Assembly: GCA_022606135.1 (NCBI GenBank)
Contig: JABYQN010000002.1
Location: 1,240,001-1,304,000, forward strand
Direction of reading: 5' to 3'
DNA from: Fomes fomentarius
Lineage: Eukaryota; Basidiomycota; Agaricomycetes; Polyporales; Polyporaceae
DNA length: 64,000 nucleotides
The notes below the pieces were generated by a model. It saw nothing but the letters and a program-made list of their open reading frames with translations. It did not search any database and was not told the origin of the DNA. How positions within the stretch are numbered: position 1 is the first letter of the stretch; each line of letters opens with the position of its first letter. Both the position numbers and the translations under genes were made by a program. This document shows, in pieces, positions 1 through 12,442 of this stretch.

Positions 1-1546
1 GCTGCGCGATACGACGGAGGGCAAGCGCAGTGCGTCTTCCATCTCAGCTCTGGGCTACTAACCCCCTCGCTTACGTTCGCGACGCCCCAGTACTCCAGCA
101 GTTGTCCAGCCGGCACATGGCGATGATGCAGCCCAAGTCTGCCCAAGCCCAGTCGCGCGCAGACTCTTCGGCTGACCGCCCGAGCACCGCCGGCGGTTCC
201 TCTTCGTCCTCTCCCCTCTCAGGCCCCGCTGGTTCCATCTCGCAGCCCACGAGAGTTCCCACGAGCTACGTCTCAATCGACGTTCTTCCGGACCCCGGCA
301 CCCCTCCCCCAAGGCTGCCGTCCCTTTCGTCCATGTCTTCGTCCCCCCTCATGCCTCCGGCCGCACCGTCGACCATCGCCAGCTTTGTCCCCACGCCGTC
401 TTCTCCTACCTCTCCCGCCTCGCCTTCCAGCATGGGTCTCGGTCTTAATACCTCCGGCCCACGCGTGCTCCGACACATCGACCCCACCGTTACCTTCATG
501 TCCCGTGCCGCCCTCCAGGCCTATTCGTCTTTCAAGGTCATGAAGGTCGGAGCTGGCCAGCAGCCGATCCACTGTGAGCAGACCGAGCTCGAGCTGCTGT
601 CCAGTAGCTGTATGCCGGGTTCTCAATGGACGACCGAGATCGAGTGCACATTCCTCTATCGCACTCCGTTCGTGCCGCGCTTCTGGGACTCGTTGTGCCG
701 GACTGCAGGTGCGTATAGGCGCATATAACCATAAAATCGTTCCGATTTATTAACGGTACCGCTGTGTGCGACCTTAGACCCCTCGGTGTACACCGTGATG
801 CAAGAGATTGTCCGCCACGGTGCGACCACCGAGAGCGACCAGTTCGCCCCGGAGGACGTCCTCCTCTCGATCGTTTACCGGTTCAACAACGTCTCGGCAA
901 CGACGCCCCCGCTCTCCCCCGAAGGCACGTCCTTCTCGGCGGATGTGAGCAGACCTGGCACCGCAGGCAGTCAATTCTCTTCCGAGGGAACAGTACGTCA
1001 TCATCATCCGTCATCACACTAGAATCAGGCGATGCTGACCTATTCGGACTCGGCTGTGAACAGCCCGAACTTGGTTCGGAGATCGACGACATGATGATGT
1101 TCAATGTCAATTGCCCGCTCGACATCCCCTCCCTCTCGCACTCGCATTCGCACTCGCACCCGCACGCCCACAGCCCGCTCTCGTCATCCCACTCCCACTC
1201 CCACTCACATTCCCTCCACCACGGCCACGGTGTTGATATCAAGCCTCCATCCCTCATCCATGCAGACGAGGACGCATATGCCAGCCTTCCGCCCACGCCG
1301 ACGTCGCCATTTGACTTCGGGCCCACCGGACACGGATGGTATGGCGCGCACCACAATCCACTCGGGCATCATCAGCAACAGGATTGCGGACGGATGTACG
1401 GTATGACTGGGGGCATGGGCCCGGGTCTGCCTGATGTTGCGATTGCCGGGACGGGCCAGTATGGCATGAACGTGAGTCTCTGCAATTCAATTATCTACGC
1501 CGTCCTCTGAAACGGTCACTTGGCGCAGGCGTTCTCGATGCTGTGA
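1..1546 (+). CDS. TEA/ATTS-domain transcription factor, 3' part
   Basis: Partial gene entering from the left edge. The first visible codons (from base 2) read LRDTTEGKR and join across an intron (30-90, branch site CTACTAAC) to ILQQLSSRH. This matches the end of a TEA DNA-binding domain, where the conserved helix is followed by a basic stretch. Further introns are proposed at 709-777, 993-1063 and 1472-1528; all keep the frame, and the protein ends AFSML at 1544-1546. After the TEA tail come a Ser/Pro-rich linker, a folded-looking block (HIDPTVTFMSRAALQAYSSF to VMQEIVRHGATTESDQF, LLSIVYRFNN), and a His/Ser- and Gly-rich C-terminus. TEA factors are nuclear DNA-binding regulators (AbaA, Tec1, TEAD). 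Because only the last TEA residues are visible, the family call is an inference; the gene model itself is well supported. Confidence 0.65.
1135..1215 (+). repeat. Low-complexity His/Ser-coding repeat
   Basis: Imprecise CAC/TCN codon repeat inside the TEA-factor gene, coding alternating Ser-His, Pro-His and Ala-His units in two blocks separated by a short SPLSS spacer. It probably forms a disordered tail; metal binding is possible but unproven. Confidence 0.8.
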
Positions 1547-4290
1547 GGTCCGCGGACAGCGACAGCTTGTCGCCCTTCCAAGCCCGAAGGACCGAACCGC
1601 AGCGTTGCTCGGTCTTATCCTTGGGCCTGGATACCCCAGGTGGGCGGGCCGAGGACGACGGCCGCACCCTCGCCCTCACTATCAGCGCTGCGCCCATCTT
1701 ATGCGGCGCATATACCCTGCTGCCCTGACACGGACGGGCGCATAAAGTGCGACTGTCGTTACCGTCGCTGTTAGGCCGGAACGGACGTGGACGTGTAAGT
1801 GGATCTTGGACGGTGCTATCGTACGCTCGGCCGCGCGGCCTATAATCTCTCTACTGTCAGCACTAGCCCCCTTGCTCCCTCGCACCCGTTATTCCGTCGG
1901 CCCTTTATTTCTCTGTATACCGCTGCCTCCATTGCTTTGGTACGATACTCAGTCACACCCATAATTGCCTGCCCCTCGTCTGTGCCGGTGCTTTCGGCTG
2001 GCCCTTCGTTTTTGCTTTTGCTCGCCCAGGCCGCTCCTTGTTTGTGGATATGCTACGTGCCGGACGGTTTTTGATTGGCCTCCCGTATTCTGTCATGTGT
2101 CATTTCATTTCATGCACATCTGTTTACAATTTACCAAGTTAAAGTGTATCGGTCTATCTCCTCATTACTCTTTCTGCTTTTAGGGACAGAAGAGGATCGT
2201 GTTCGTTCAACTCCTTGCATTTCGGACTTGCACATACGTACGTCTCCAGTCTCCGTCTACGGTACTCGTTCCACTACCTCACTACATATAAGTAGCTCAC
2301 ATGTTCATGTCATTGCCAATGTTTCATTTGTGTCATTATCACCCTCACCCAACACCTTCGCTCACCGCGCGCCCCGTCTCCGTCTCCATCTCCATCTCCA
2401 TATCCCATCTCATCATTGTGATCCGCGCCATCGCCCATCTACCTGTCACTACGTAGTTGGCCTCGTCCTGTTACCATACGCCCGCAGCTCTTCAGCTCAT
2501 TCGTCCGTTGTCTGCATTTGTTTGATTTTTTCTTTGACATCAGTGGCCCGGTCGTCCGACTCAATTTTCCCTAAGTAGTACCAGTACCAGCATATGACCT
2601 GTGTATACCAATGTTCCAATCCCAATTTCGGCATTTACAATCTCTATTCCATATCCCGCTCATTCGACTTCTGGGCCCCACCGCCTGCCCATGCACTGTG
2701 CGTGTCGTGCACGTGTTGTTGGAGGGATTTGTTCTTCGCATGTGTGCGCACTGCGAGCTTCGGACTGTTCAGTCTACCCCTGGGTCATTGACTTGTAGGG
2801 CCGTCTATCCCGCTTGTCAGTAGGCCCGTCCAATGTCTGCCTAGGGGACTGGACTAGGTCATTGATTATAGGTTGACTCCTCCGTACTCTTCGCCGGACG
2901 GCGCCATGGCTCAGCACAGTCCGAGTCGCTGCCAGGAGCTTCAAGCTTCAAGCTTCGCAGTTCCACGCTTATTGTCACTGGGTGAGTCCTCGCTGCTGGT
3001 TGCCATCGTCCACGGCTCCGAGTCCGCATCCGTGTTGTCTGGTGACTCGCACCTCCTTCAACTCTATCGGATTCGTTGTCTTGAACCTATCGGATGTATA
3101 TCCTCCCTCCTCCGCTTCGCCCCTGGGAGACTACTTAGCATAGTCATAGTGTGAGTCGCGTCTCAAGATCTCACGCCCAGCCCTATGGAGCAGCACGGCG
3201 CCTCGGCGCTGTGCGAAGTGCTTCCCGTTCCCACCGCCGCCCCAAGGTCCGGAGGAGAGGGTTCTTATGTACGCACAGTAGGACTCTACTCACAGTGGCC
3301 ATATAGAATTCGCGAATCCAATCACTGGGCCATGGGTCCAGCCTGAGGCCTGAGTGCCACCGCCCTCGTTTTTTAACTCGGACGACTCGGACTTGAACTC
3401 TTCTACCAACTTACTTGAGAAGGTCCCGAGCGCGCCGCCCAGCCGCCCGCCGCGTTGAGAAAACTCTACTTACTTACAAGTTGCCACCCTTACCACAGCG
3501 TGTGCACATGTGATCGCAACTCTGACCGTCGCTTGGAGTTTCCACTGGCAGCGGTCGCGCGTGCCCCCCACATGCGTCCGCGCGTCCACGTTCCTGCCCG
3601 CATGCGGGTGGTGGCTTCTCGAGGAATTCCGAACCTGCCTGAGGAGGGAGGCTGGACTTCCACACAGCGCGTCTGGGGCATCATCTGAAGTGAACGGCAT
3701 CCCATCCCAGAACAGGACCGATGGCTCGGATGCATGGCCGGGTGGCCACCGATCCCTTCCTCACGTCCACGTCCACGTCCACGCCCACGTCCACGCTCAT
3801 GCTCATGCTCACTGCGCTCACGGTCATACGCGTGGTAAATTGCTGTTCGGCTCGAACGCGGGGGTGTGCTGCCAGTGGCAGGTCATAGTAAGTACGTCTG
3901 GCAGGCGTGTCACGTCTTGCGCAAACGGACATCTTGCACAATCGCCGATCGAGTCCTTCAGGTTGAGGCTTAATCCCGTATCGCCGTGTTCCCCGCGCTC
4001 GGGCTCGAGAGGCCACATGTCTGAGATGCTAGAGTTGAGCGCTTGAGCGCTTGAGGGGGCGTACAGTATGGTGATGGTCGATGCGACGATGTCGAGGCTG
4101 TCGAGGCTGTCGGACGGACTTCGTACTAGCTCCGTGTCGTCATCGCCCCCCTGTCATTTCAGTCCTTCCATGCGCGCTGCATGTCCTATGTGAATGGCAG
4201 AATTCCCGCAATTGAGCACTGACAGTGGACAGTACGCTCGAGTGATGAATCCTCAGCATCGGCTGAACATTTAACATTTACTCAGTCCAG
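1547..4290. other. Gene-free region after the TEA factor
   Basis: About 2.7 kb with no reading frame that I trust. Bases 1850-2600 are strongly pyrimidine-rich on the + strand, as in fungal UTRs and core promoters. Short frames here (for example 2075-2578) read as low-complexity Ser/His/Leu and lack family features. Small tandem duplications occur at 2940-2957 (TTCAAGC units), 4036-4053 (GAGCGCTT units) and 4089-4113 (GAGGCTGTC units). Part of it may be a long 3' UTR. Confidence 0.5.
3762..3811. repeat. Degenerate hexamer tandem repeat
   Basis: Tandem CACGTC units grading into GCTCAT units over about 50 bases, in non-coding DNA. Looks like a minisatellite seed; no gene is supported here. Confidence 0.7.
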
Positions 4291-7200
4291 TCAGCTCCGA
4301 GTCAGACAAGGGAACAAGATAACCCACACATACTCATCTCCCATGCATGTAGCCGATATCCAAACAACTCCCCCACTTGAAGCGGGATAACCAAATTGAA
4401 TAAACGTGACCATCAACGTCGGCGAGTCCGTCACCCTCGAGGCTCGCGGGCGAAATCGTGCTTGGATCACGGGGCGCAACAGGCGCACGCGATATCGATT
4501 CGCGAATCGGCGGCGGCGATCGCGCCCTGCTGATCTCGCGCGCATGTGGCCTTGCGAGTGTGTGTGGAAACCCATTGGGTTCGTGGGCTTGTGTGGTTCA
4601 CGCGTGCGTGTACGGAATACCCGCCAAACCCCGCCTCCACCAGCCTCCAGTCCCACGCCGCGCGGAGGCGCGGAGTAGTAATACGATGGGTGGAGTCCGG
4701 GCCTGGGCCGAGGAGGCGTGACGGCCCGAACGAAGAAAGTGAGTGCGGAATGGAGTGACGCAGTGACGACGGCGACTGTGACTGTGACTGGTGAGTACTT
4801 GAGTAGCAGTACTGGGGTGATTGAGGTCGCGACATGATTGGGTCGCGGTGCTTCATCCCAATCTCCATATCTATCAATGCATGCGCACAGCACGACGTGC
4901 ACATCGATGCACCGGAGCACTGCGAGGAACAAGAGATGTTGATATCGAAGGTGTGCCTCGAGGTGCCTTACTGTCCGGAAATATACATGCGCACCACGCT
5001 GGGCCTGTCGCCTTCGTGCTCCGAGTTCCAGAAGGTAGAAGGTGAAGGAAGAACCACTCGATGTGAATGCGGGAAATTGTGGAACCCGAGTGGACGAACG
5101 GGTGCCCGCAAGTCCGACAGTCCGAGACACGGGCACAGAGGGGCACAGGACGCGGATGAATCAAAGTACAAGCACCAAGCACCCCGACGTGTGCATCGCG
5201 ACGAACTTGTGATCCCACATTGAGTTCACAAGTCCGGTGGAGGTCAATTTTCGATAATGAAGCGCAGTCGTGTGTGGCCCCCGGCCCGGGCTGGTGGTCC
5301 GATGTGCAAGAGGATACGTTCCGCGACTTCCTGGGAGCTGTTGGTCTTGCCGTGCAGATGCAAGTGCCCACACGAACATAGCAACGCGCTGAAGAAAATG
5401 GTCGCCGCTCTGTGCGCTGCGACATGTATTTCGTGCGTCGCCGCGCGCCAGCCGATCGTATGTTGACGTCTTTTGGCCTGACCTGATCCACGAAACACCT
5501 GATGCAGAAACATCTGATTCTCTCCAGAATCCCGATGATCAGGCTTGACAGTTCTCGCGGGAGACGGGCATGGCGCGCAGTAGTCAACGTCCTGGCGCCC
5601 AAGTCGACTCCGGGCCCGGGATAATCGGTCCAACAGACGCCCCTCAGTCTCGATCGCAAGGGGGCGTATATGACGAACTGAGATGGAAAAAACAACCAGT
5701 GTCAGTGCGGAATTTTGACGCAGACATTCGAAAGGGTACCCGAGCAGTCTGCCCTGTGTCGTTATGCGCTCAATGCCTAGTCCATACACGAGGTCAGGTG
5801 GAGCCTAAGACAAGCTTAAGGAGGGACAGCAACCGGTCCGAGGACGATCTGCGCGATCGGCCTCCTGCAGAACTTGGGACCGGAGGGCGCTCCTGGCGCG
5901 GACGGAAAGTTGCGAGTGCTAAAGGACTCGAAGTTGGAGGGCAGCGGTTGGCACGCGCGCGCATAGAAGATCTATGTTGCACCGTCAATCCTCGAGATTT
6001 CGCCGACTTGCACTTGGAGCGTTAGAAAAACGATTCGCCTGATTTGCGAGGTCGAGTGGCACTGAAAGGTTTGTGTGCCTCTGAAGACTCTGAAGAGCTC
6101 TGCCTCTGAGAGTAAGGCAGCATGAGTCCATCGGGTGTGCAGTGGTGAGGAGGTTGGCTGACCATCCCGTCTGTGAGTATGTACTCCCCGACCCCCATGT
6201 ACGGTATCAAACAAGTCGCAAGACGCGTTGAGATGGTCCAAAGCGAGAACAACTGATACAGCTGACAGCGAGAGCTCCGATACCACGGGGGCTAGCATTG
6301 AGCTTGATGTGTACGATGACAGCGATTTCACACTTGTCGGGTGTGAAAAGGCGCATATGGAGTATCAACCTATGGCTTGCGGCAATGAGGTCCAGATTCG
6401 ACCATGTATATGACCGTAGGACGACCAAAGAATGCCGTGGTGCTGTGAAGCAATTCGTAGATAGATAGACATGCAGACGCAGCAATCCTCAGGCCGGAGG
6501 ATAGTGAAGTCTCTGAGCAGCAGACATTGAAAGGGAAGCGGGCCGGCGACGAGGGCCGCTTCGGTGCGGTAGCTCGAGACACAAGCCGTAACCCGAAGAG
6601 CGTGAGTGGGCTCCGGAACTTCGGGGAGGACAGTTACCATATGCTGCGAGGCCAGTTCATGGGAGTACGACCTCGGATGGGAATGAGACCTGTATCGGCG
6701 AAGTAGGAGGGGAGACCAAAGAAATCAGTGGAGGATGGAAAGACATCAATGTCCATTGCACAAGAGAGGAGAGGTCCAAGCGCCGGATGAAAGGGAATGT
6801 AGTGCGGCATTAACGGCATGCGAGGTCGAGCGTGGGTGAATACGGAACGGGTGCAATCAGAGAAGGCATGCGAGTCAAGATCAAGGCTCGCCGCACGGGC
6901 AGAGAAAGCAAGCGAGAACGAAAACGTCATGATTTGTCGCCAGTGACAGCGAACCGCAGTCAAGGTTGTGCTCGCCCTTCGAGAGTGACTGTCGACGAGT
7001 CGCGACAGGATCAGAGATCCCACGGCGGACGTGGTGTGGCAATAGAAGGGTGCACGGGCGAGCTTCTTCGTTTCCGCGCACTAGTACGTTCCAGGAAAAG
7101 CGAAGAGGATGGGTTGCGTCGAGGATGAAGTCGAGGAAGCTAGGGTCAAGGATGTGTTTGTGGCCGCTCCAACAGAACCTACCACATCAACAGACATTGA

Positions 7201-8049
7201 AGCGCTTCTCAGTGGTCCACACTGGCGAAGACCGAGACTTGATGCACGGACGGTCAGAACTCGTGGATAGGATACCTTTGTTGAAATACCGAGCGAAGCG
7301 CTCATGGAAGATGAAATTACTCATGAGTTTTCGGCTGCCAATGCTGCAGTAAAAGATAGTGCTCTATATTTGAAATCAGATGATGCACGATGAGACGAGC
7401 AAGTGGGACGTACGATAGTGTTCTAGACCATACTCGGTTGAACAGTGCGCCACACCGCGTTTTCGTATACGTGAGGTCTGTTTCAGGTGCTTCTTCATCT
7501 GACAGCTTGCAGTTCTGCCGGAGGAGTCTCCACCAATTAGAGCACAGGGTGATGTCTTCTTCACACAATGTCCTTTCTCTAGCGTAGAACGTGGATGCGG
7601 GGTGGACAATAAGCCCTGTCGTGTGGAGGGGATAGAGTGCGACCACATGAGACGAACAGAAGGCTATTCTGCTGACCGGGTATGTTTATGGATAGATTGG
7701 ATGTCGGCAGGGCTCGCCCCGTTCATACAACTTGACAGATCCCGCTCCTCGACTATACCTACGACGACGTCAAAGAACACCAGGCGGCGTCGGACGTCGA
7801 TGGGATGTAGACGACGGTCGGTGTGCAGTCAGATGCAGTGCCACGCATCTTGAGCCACAGATGATGTGCGGAAGCGATCCCGCTTCATGACAAAGGATCA
7901 CCAGATGGGCCACTCCTGCCGTCATCCTCTCCGCATCGATCCTCTCGTGAGAACGCGTGAATCCTGCGATTTGACGATAAGTAGTGCACTTGACACGAAG
8001 AACAGTATGATCACCCCTCGTCCGCGTGTTCATACCATGCCCACACCAT
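4291..8049. other. No intact gene; possible coding relics
   Basis: Open frames of 200-280 codons exist on the minus strand (4291-5136, 4874-5695), but their translations are rich in Arg, Cys and Pro, and I cannot match them to a family or chain them with splice sites. A + strand piece near 6240-6330 (TADSESSDTTGASIELDVYD) looks like a genuine acidic exon but has no partner exons that I can find. Base composition drifts toward A/T compared with the flanking genes. Best described as decayed intergenic DNA. Confidence 0.45.
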
Positions 8050-8760
8050 CTTGGAGCGGGGATGCCCGCCGAATACCCGTGGAGAAGCGTAGGCGCACTG
8101 GAGAGTCTTCTCCCGTGAACTTCCCCCGTTCCGGCGTCTTCACCTGCGAGGCTCCTCCCCTCTTTCGGTCGCGATCGACTACCCACGGCTCCACAGCATG
8201 TTCTATCTTCTCACAGAATGAGCGTATCAACAAGGGCGTGAACGCCGACTGGTCATGCCCCCACTCCAGGAACCATTGGTGCGGCGTGATGAACGCGATG
8301 AACGGAGCAACGTTGAGCGAATATGGTAGTCTGGGAACGCCAATTGCGTATGTCAGTACTGTATCAGATACGACGACGGAAGAAGCGCACCTGGAATAGC
8401 ACCACCGTTTGACTGGCTTACTGATGCTTGCCGGCGTAAACGACGTTACCACGCTCCGTTCATATACCGTCGAGTTGGCAGAGTGCATATATGCATATCT
8501 GACAACCGCAATGAATGGGTTCCTGAAGCGGCCTAGTGGTCCGGAAGGAAGGAAACTATGGGAGAGCATTCTGACACGGTACTGAATGGGTGCGTGTGCC
8601 GTATGTTAGGAGAAAGAAACTTGCCGTGGCGGCGCAAACCTTCCTCCTCCATCTTAAACCCAATCGCAGGCTCTCCCGTCACCACTCAGTCGGATACGGC
8701 ATCCTATACTGGTTTAATGCCGCGACGGCCTGAGACAAGTCTATGAACCGCTATCGTGAG
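8050..8760 (-). pseudogene. Coding-like relic, function unknown
   Basis: Three stretches on the minus strand read like protein: GEPAIGFKMEEEGLRRHG (near 8690-8630), a segment with RYAYMHSANSTVYERSVVTS (near 8500-8410), and SLNVAPFIAFITPHQWFLEW (near 8330-8260) followed by GHDQSAFTPLLIRSFCEK. A plausible intron separates the last two, but stops interrupt the first stretch and no start is evident. I do not recognise the family. It could be a decayed gene or an intact gene with exons I cannot chain. Confidence 0.3.
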
Positions 8761-9614
8761 ACAGAATCTATGTCATGAGAACGGCCGTGAGAGTCTGTAC
8801 GTACACTCCAGCTTCATATACCTCAGCGCACGTTCGCATTCACGGGTATTATATTGATGACGCGTCTTGTAACGGTGTGCTGGAATCTAGGAACAAGGAT
8901 GTTTGTTGTCAGGTATTGAACGACACTCACGGATAGTGCAGCATTTGTTTGACGCATAGCATACGGCGATTGATTCCGTACATAGACAAAAAAGTGTGCA
9001 TCTGCGTGGTCTCAAGCATAACGCACCCGGTAAGTTCAAACATCGAGAATAGGTGATGGTTCAGGAAGAGGATGGACTAGCGCCCTCACGACCCTGTTCC
9101 CTAAACCGGCGACGGCGGAAACCACGTGCTCGGCACCTGCGACATTTGGGCGCTTCGCTTCGAGTATGAACTTGAACATTGCTCATCATGCATCATGCAC
9201 ATGTCTTGAACAGATAGTTACTACGGCTTGAGTATTCCTCGGAGTGTATGGTACCATGGTTTGCCAGCTCACCTGACCAGCCGGATGGAAGGACTTAGTA
9301 CAACGGCCGGCGCCCGCACGGCGATACCCTGAACCTGGTGTTTTTATTAGGTGGCTTACCAGCGACCCTCGGAGCAGGGCGTAACTATTATCCAATTATT
9401 TCATATGTGAACAAGTGTTACTCTTTGGAAATACCCGCTCACGGAGGGTAGTGAGTACGAGCCGTATACGACCATCGGGTACTAACTCAGGTAATCAAGA
9501 CCCCGGCATTGACGCACCTTATTCGGTGGAGGGAGCTAACCGCGTGGTTCATCCGTAAATACTTCGCAGTACTCCGTTACATCAGAAAAATTACAATGCA
9601 GACCCTGTCGCGCT

Positions 9615-9896
9615 TCACCACTGCATCGAGTCTGCCTCTGGCGGAGTTGAAGTTGCACACTGGTAGTCGTCCCTGCACGTCATCGCGACTTCGCCGCTCT
9701 TCCTATACAATGGAACTACGTATTCGTGGGTACGGTTACCTTCCCAGACGTTTGAGGTCGGTAGTCTCTCATGCAGAGGAATGATTGGCCACACCGCTTG
9801 TGGGCAGATTTCCCAGAAAGGAATCCATTCCGTCCAGGCACTATTACGAACTACCCAGACGGGCGTTGCGCCTGGAGAAGTCCCGGGAGCGCCGTC
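9615..9896 (-). pseudogene. Stop-free 93-codon segment without a start codon
   Basis: Between two minus-strand stops lies a frame reading GATPVWVVRNSAWTEWIPFW, then EICPQAVWPIIPLHERLP, then VWEGNRTHEYVVPLYRKSGE. Tryptophan-rich, balanced composition of this kind is unusual for chance translation. There is no upstream ATG, so it would be an internal exon or a relic. Minus-strand pieces at 10547-10804 (VCIVDWGGKLAMQEVNQCL) and 9186-9395 may belong to the same former gene. No family recognised. Confidence 0.3.
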
Positions 9897-11314
9897 TCAC
9901 AGACACCGTCTGTACGCCGGAGGGGACGTAAGCGTTAGGTCTCTCACCATAAGTTCGCGCCTTCTCGACATCGTAGCTCATGGCTGACGAGTTCGTCCAG
10001 CTTGAGACGAAGCAGCCGATCCTCTCGGAGGATCGAGTCCGGAGAAATCCAGAGAGCCCGTGTCGCCAGCACGCTCAGCAGCAGCCCCCCCCTGTGACAC
10101 AGCGGACTCTTGCCGCTATGCGCACCATCTCAGCAATCTCAGTTGCACGGAATGTTTGTGAGCGGTTTCCAATGCATACTTCTCATGGAGAATGACTATT
10201 GGTAGACCGAGTACCGGCGTGTCAAACGCCTCAGAAGACCATTGTCTATACAGGTGAGCCGAGCAAGATACCCGCGGCTCTAAGCTTCCCTCCGAAGGCG
10301 TTCGGCTCTAGTCTGCACGATGAACTCAAAATCTTTTACCTCGGACCCATGATAGCTTACTGCTTCGTGACATCTTTTCCGGATCCCATCTGAAGTCTTT
10401 ACCGCAGTTCGGTCCGGCTGGCGCATGTACGTACACTCTCGTGAGATTCCTGGACACAAGGCCCGTAATCCATCGTCATTGTTTGAAGTAGATCATCCAT
10501 TCTCAAGATGAAACTCGTTTTGACAACATCTAGATCGATTAGCCACCTACTTCAGGCGTCGCTCTCGCCGGATCCTGCCCGTATGCGAATACCTTGCGAC
10601 CCTGGTACGTACGTAGTGCCTCGATCGGTTCACTGAAAGAGTGACGCGAGCGCGCTCTGGATCAACTGATTCAGTGAAGATCGAGGATGTTGACGATAAA
10701 ATTATTCGTGAGAGCTTACAAACGCCGTGAAGACTGACGAGGCACTGATTCACTTCTTGCATGGCAAGCTTGCCTCCCCAGTCCACGATACAGACCGTCA
10801 GCATGTGGTACTCGACTCAGCATAACTGTGGATGCTATCTACACTGTCTGATTCTGCTGGGCTAACAGCTACTTCCTCCTACCGATTCCCAGCTGTACGT
10901 GATAATACGACACCTCAGGAAGGCGAAAGTCATATGCATCATGTATCAAAGGGCATCATCACGGAGGCAAGCACTCTCTATCAGACGGATAGATCGTCTA
11001 CTCCCATAGCAAGTCGGTGTCCATGTCGTGGCCGAAGTGAAGACAAGATATTCCAGATTCTCGATGGCTATCCCATCATCCACCATTCTTTGCAGGTACT
11101 TGACCTGCCCACCCGATATCAAATACCGAGCATCCCGGGTACACTCTTGAGTGCGAGATGCTTAATGTGCTAGTTGAATCGTTGTGATGCTAGTCTCACA
11201 CGACGAGGCTGCAAGGTTCAAACCGAACATAGGGTAACGTGATAGAAGTGGGTCAACAAAATCTAGAGGAACCAAGGCACAAATTGCAGCCTGTAAGGGC
11301 CACGCGTCAGCAAG
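9897..11314. other. Uninterpreted region
   Basis: No intact gene. Short open stretches occur on both strands; the best is the minus-strand piece at 10547-10804, which may be an exon of the relic at 9.6-9.9 kb. The rest shows nothing that I can assign. Confidence 0.4.
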
Positions 11315-12442
11315 CTATCCTATAGTCATTTTATCGGGCTCTACATGCATCCGGAGCTCTAGGTCAAACAGGCGGATGTTTCGCAACGCTACAGAGTGGC
11401 TCCAAGTTCTCAAAAATGAGATATATGTCCTGCGTCGTCTGGTTGCCACTTGGGATCGATATCGATGGATACACTCAATGCATAGTGTCAAGTTATGGAC
11501 GGTCATCCACAGCTTTTGCAACGAGGAGAAGGGGTTGTGGAGGATAGCACTTTGTAGAAAGGAGAGGTCAGCTCCAGACTCCTCATCCACGTCGAGTCGC
11601 ACCTTACGCAACAATGGCTGCACGGCCAGATGCTGGAGGAATTCGATGGGCCATGGGAAGGGGACTGCAAGCACAAATTCTTCTAATCAGGGACAACAAT
11701 AGGCCAGCTATATTACTACGTTTGTTGCCGCTTCCGAGTGACTCGGGAAAATCACAAGGTCGGTGAGCGCAGGAGAGGTATGAGGAGCGGCACCCAGCTG
11801 CATGGCAATTTGTGAGCATGCTCCAGGCCATCGTACGGATTTCGTACCGAAAGTGAGGCTGGTCATTGCCTGACTGAGAAAGGCCGGAAGTGAGTACGAG
11901 TTGCAGATATCATTTATTCGTAGTCGTAACTCTGAGTCAAATCGGAGCCGTTCAAATGTCAGAGGCGCCTGCTTTCTCGTACACATGATGTATCGTCAAG
12001 ATCAGTAGAGAGATTGATATAAATTCGGTGAGACAGACGGTGTAAGTTACATACTAGATAGTGGAGATTCGAGATTGTCCTGACCAAACATCTCCTCCAT
12101 TCAGATGCTCTCGTATTGCTATAGGCCCCCCAAAAACGCTGGGACTCAACACCATAATATTTCGAGTGTCGATTCGCCGAGGAACGCTTTGCATGTCCTT
12201 GCTAGAGGTGCAATATATATTCATGCATAGGATCCATGCACAAACTCCAGTATACGAGTGTAAACTCCTGGAAAGAGGAAACAAGACTCGATGCATAACA
12301 GTTCGAAAGTTCCCACTGTAGATTGAGGCTTCGAATGTCCCGGCCCAGAAGCTTCTACACGGTTCACTGATACAAACTTCTTCTCATCATATTGCATCAT
12401 GCATGAAGCTGAGTTCACCGTACCGGGCTGCAAAAAAGTCAC
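11315..12442 (-). pseudogene. F-box / leucine-rich-repeat protein pseudogene
   Basis: The minus-strand frame below 12442 carries VYTRILEFVHGSYA, a stop, then IYIAPLARTCKAFLGESTLE and ILWC. This is the core pattern of Agaricomycete F-box domains (a hydrophobic 'L..IF.FV', then 'LARTC+.F...L..LW'). The frame is broken by TGA (12221-12223), TGA (12146-12148), TAG (12119-12121) and TGA (about 12101-12103). Downstream on the same strand, 11986-11708 and 11674-11315 encode leucine-rich segments (LPAFLSQAMTSLTFGT; FLQHLAVQPLLRKVRLDVDE) typical of the repeat region in these proteins. F-box proteins recruit substrates to SCF ubiquitin ligases. Four stops in about 40 codons argue for a dead copy. Confidence 0.6.

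Noticed and set aside
2075..2578. 167-codon + strand frame in the pyrimidine-rich region
   Set aside because: Composition is Ser/His/Leu-rich as expected from translating C/T-rich DNA; no family motif, no splice partners.
3510..4046. 178-codon + strand frame with a His-Val-His-Ala run
   Set aside because: The run is simply the hexamer repeat translated; the rest has no protein-like features.
4291..5695. Minus-strand frames of 281 and 273 codons
   Set aside because: They overlap each other in different frames, are Arg/Cys/Pro-rich and match nothing; likely chance openings in GC-rich DNA.
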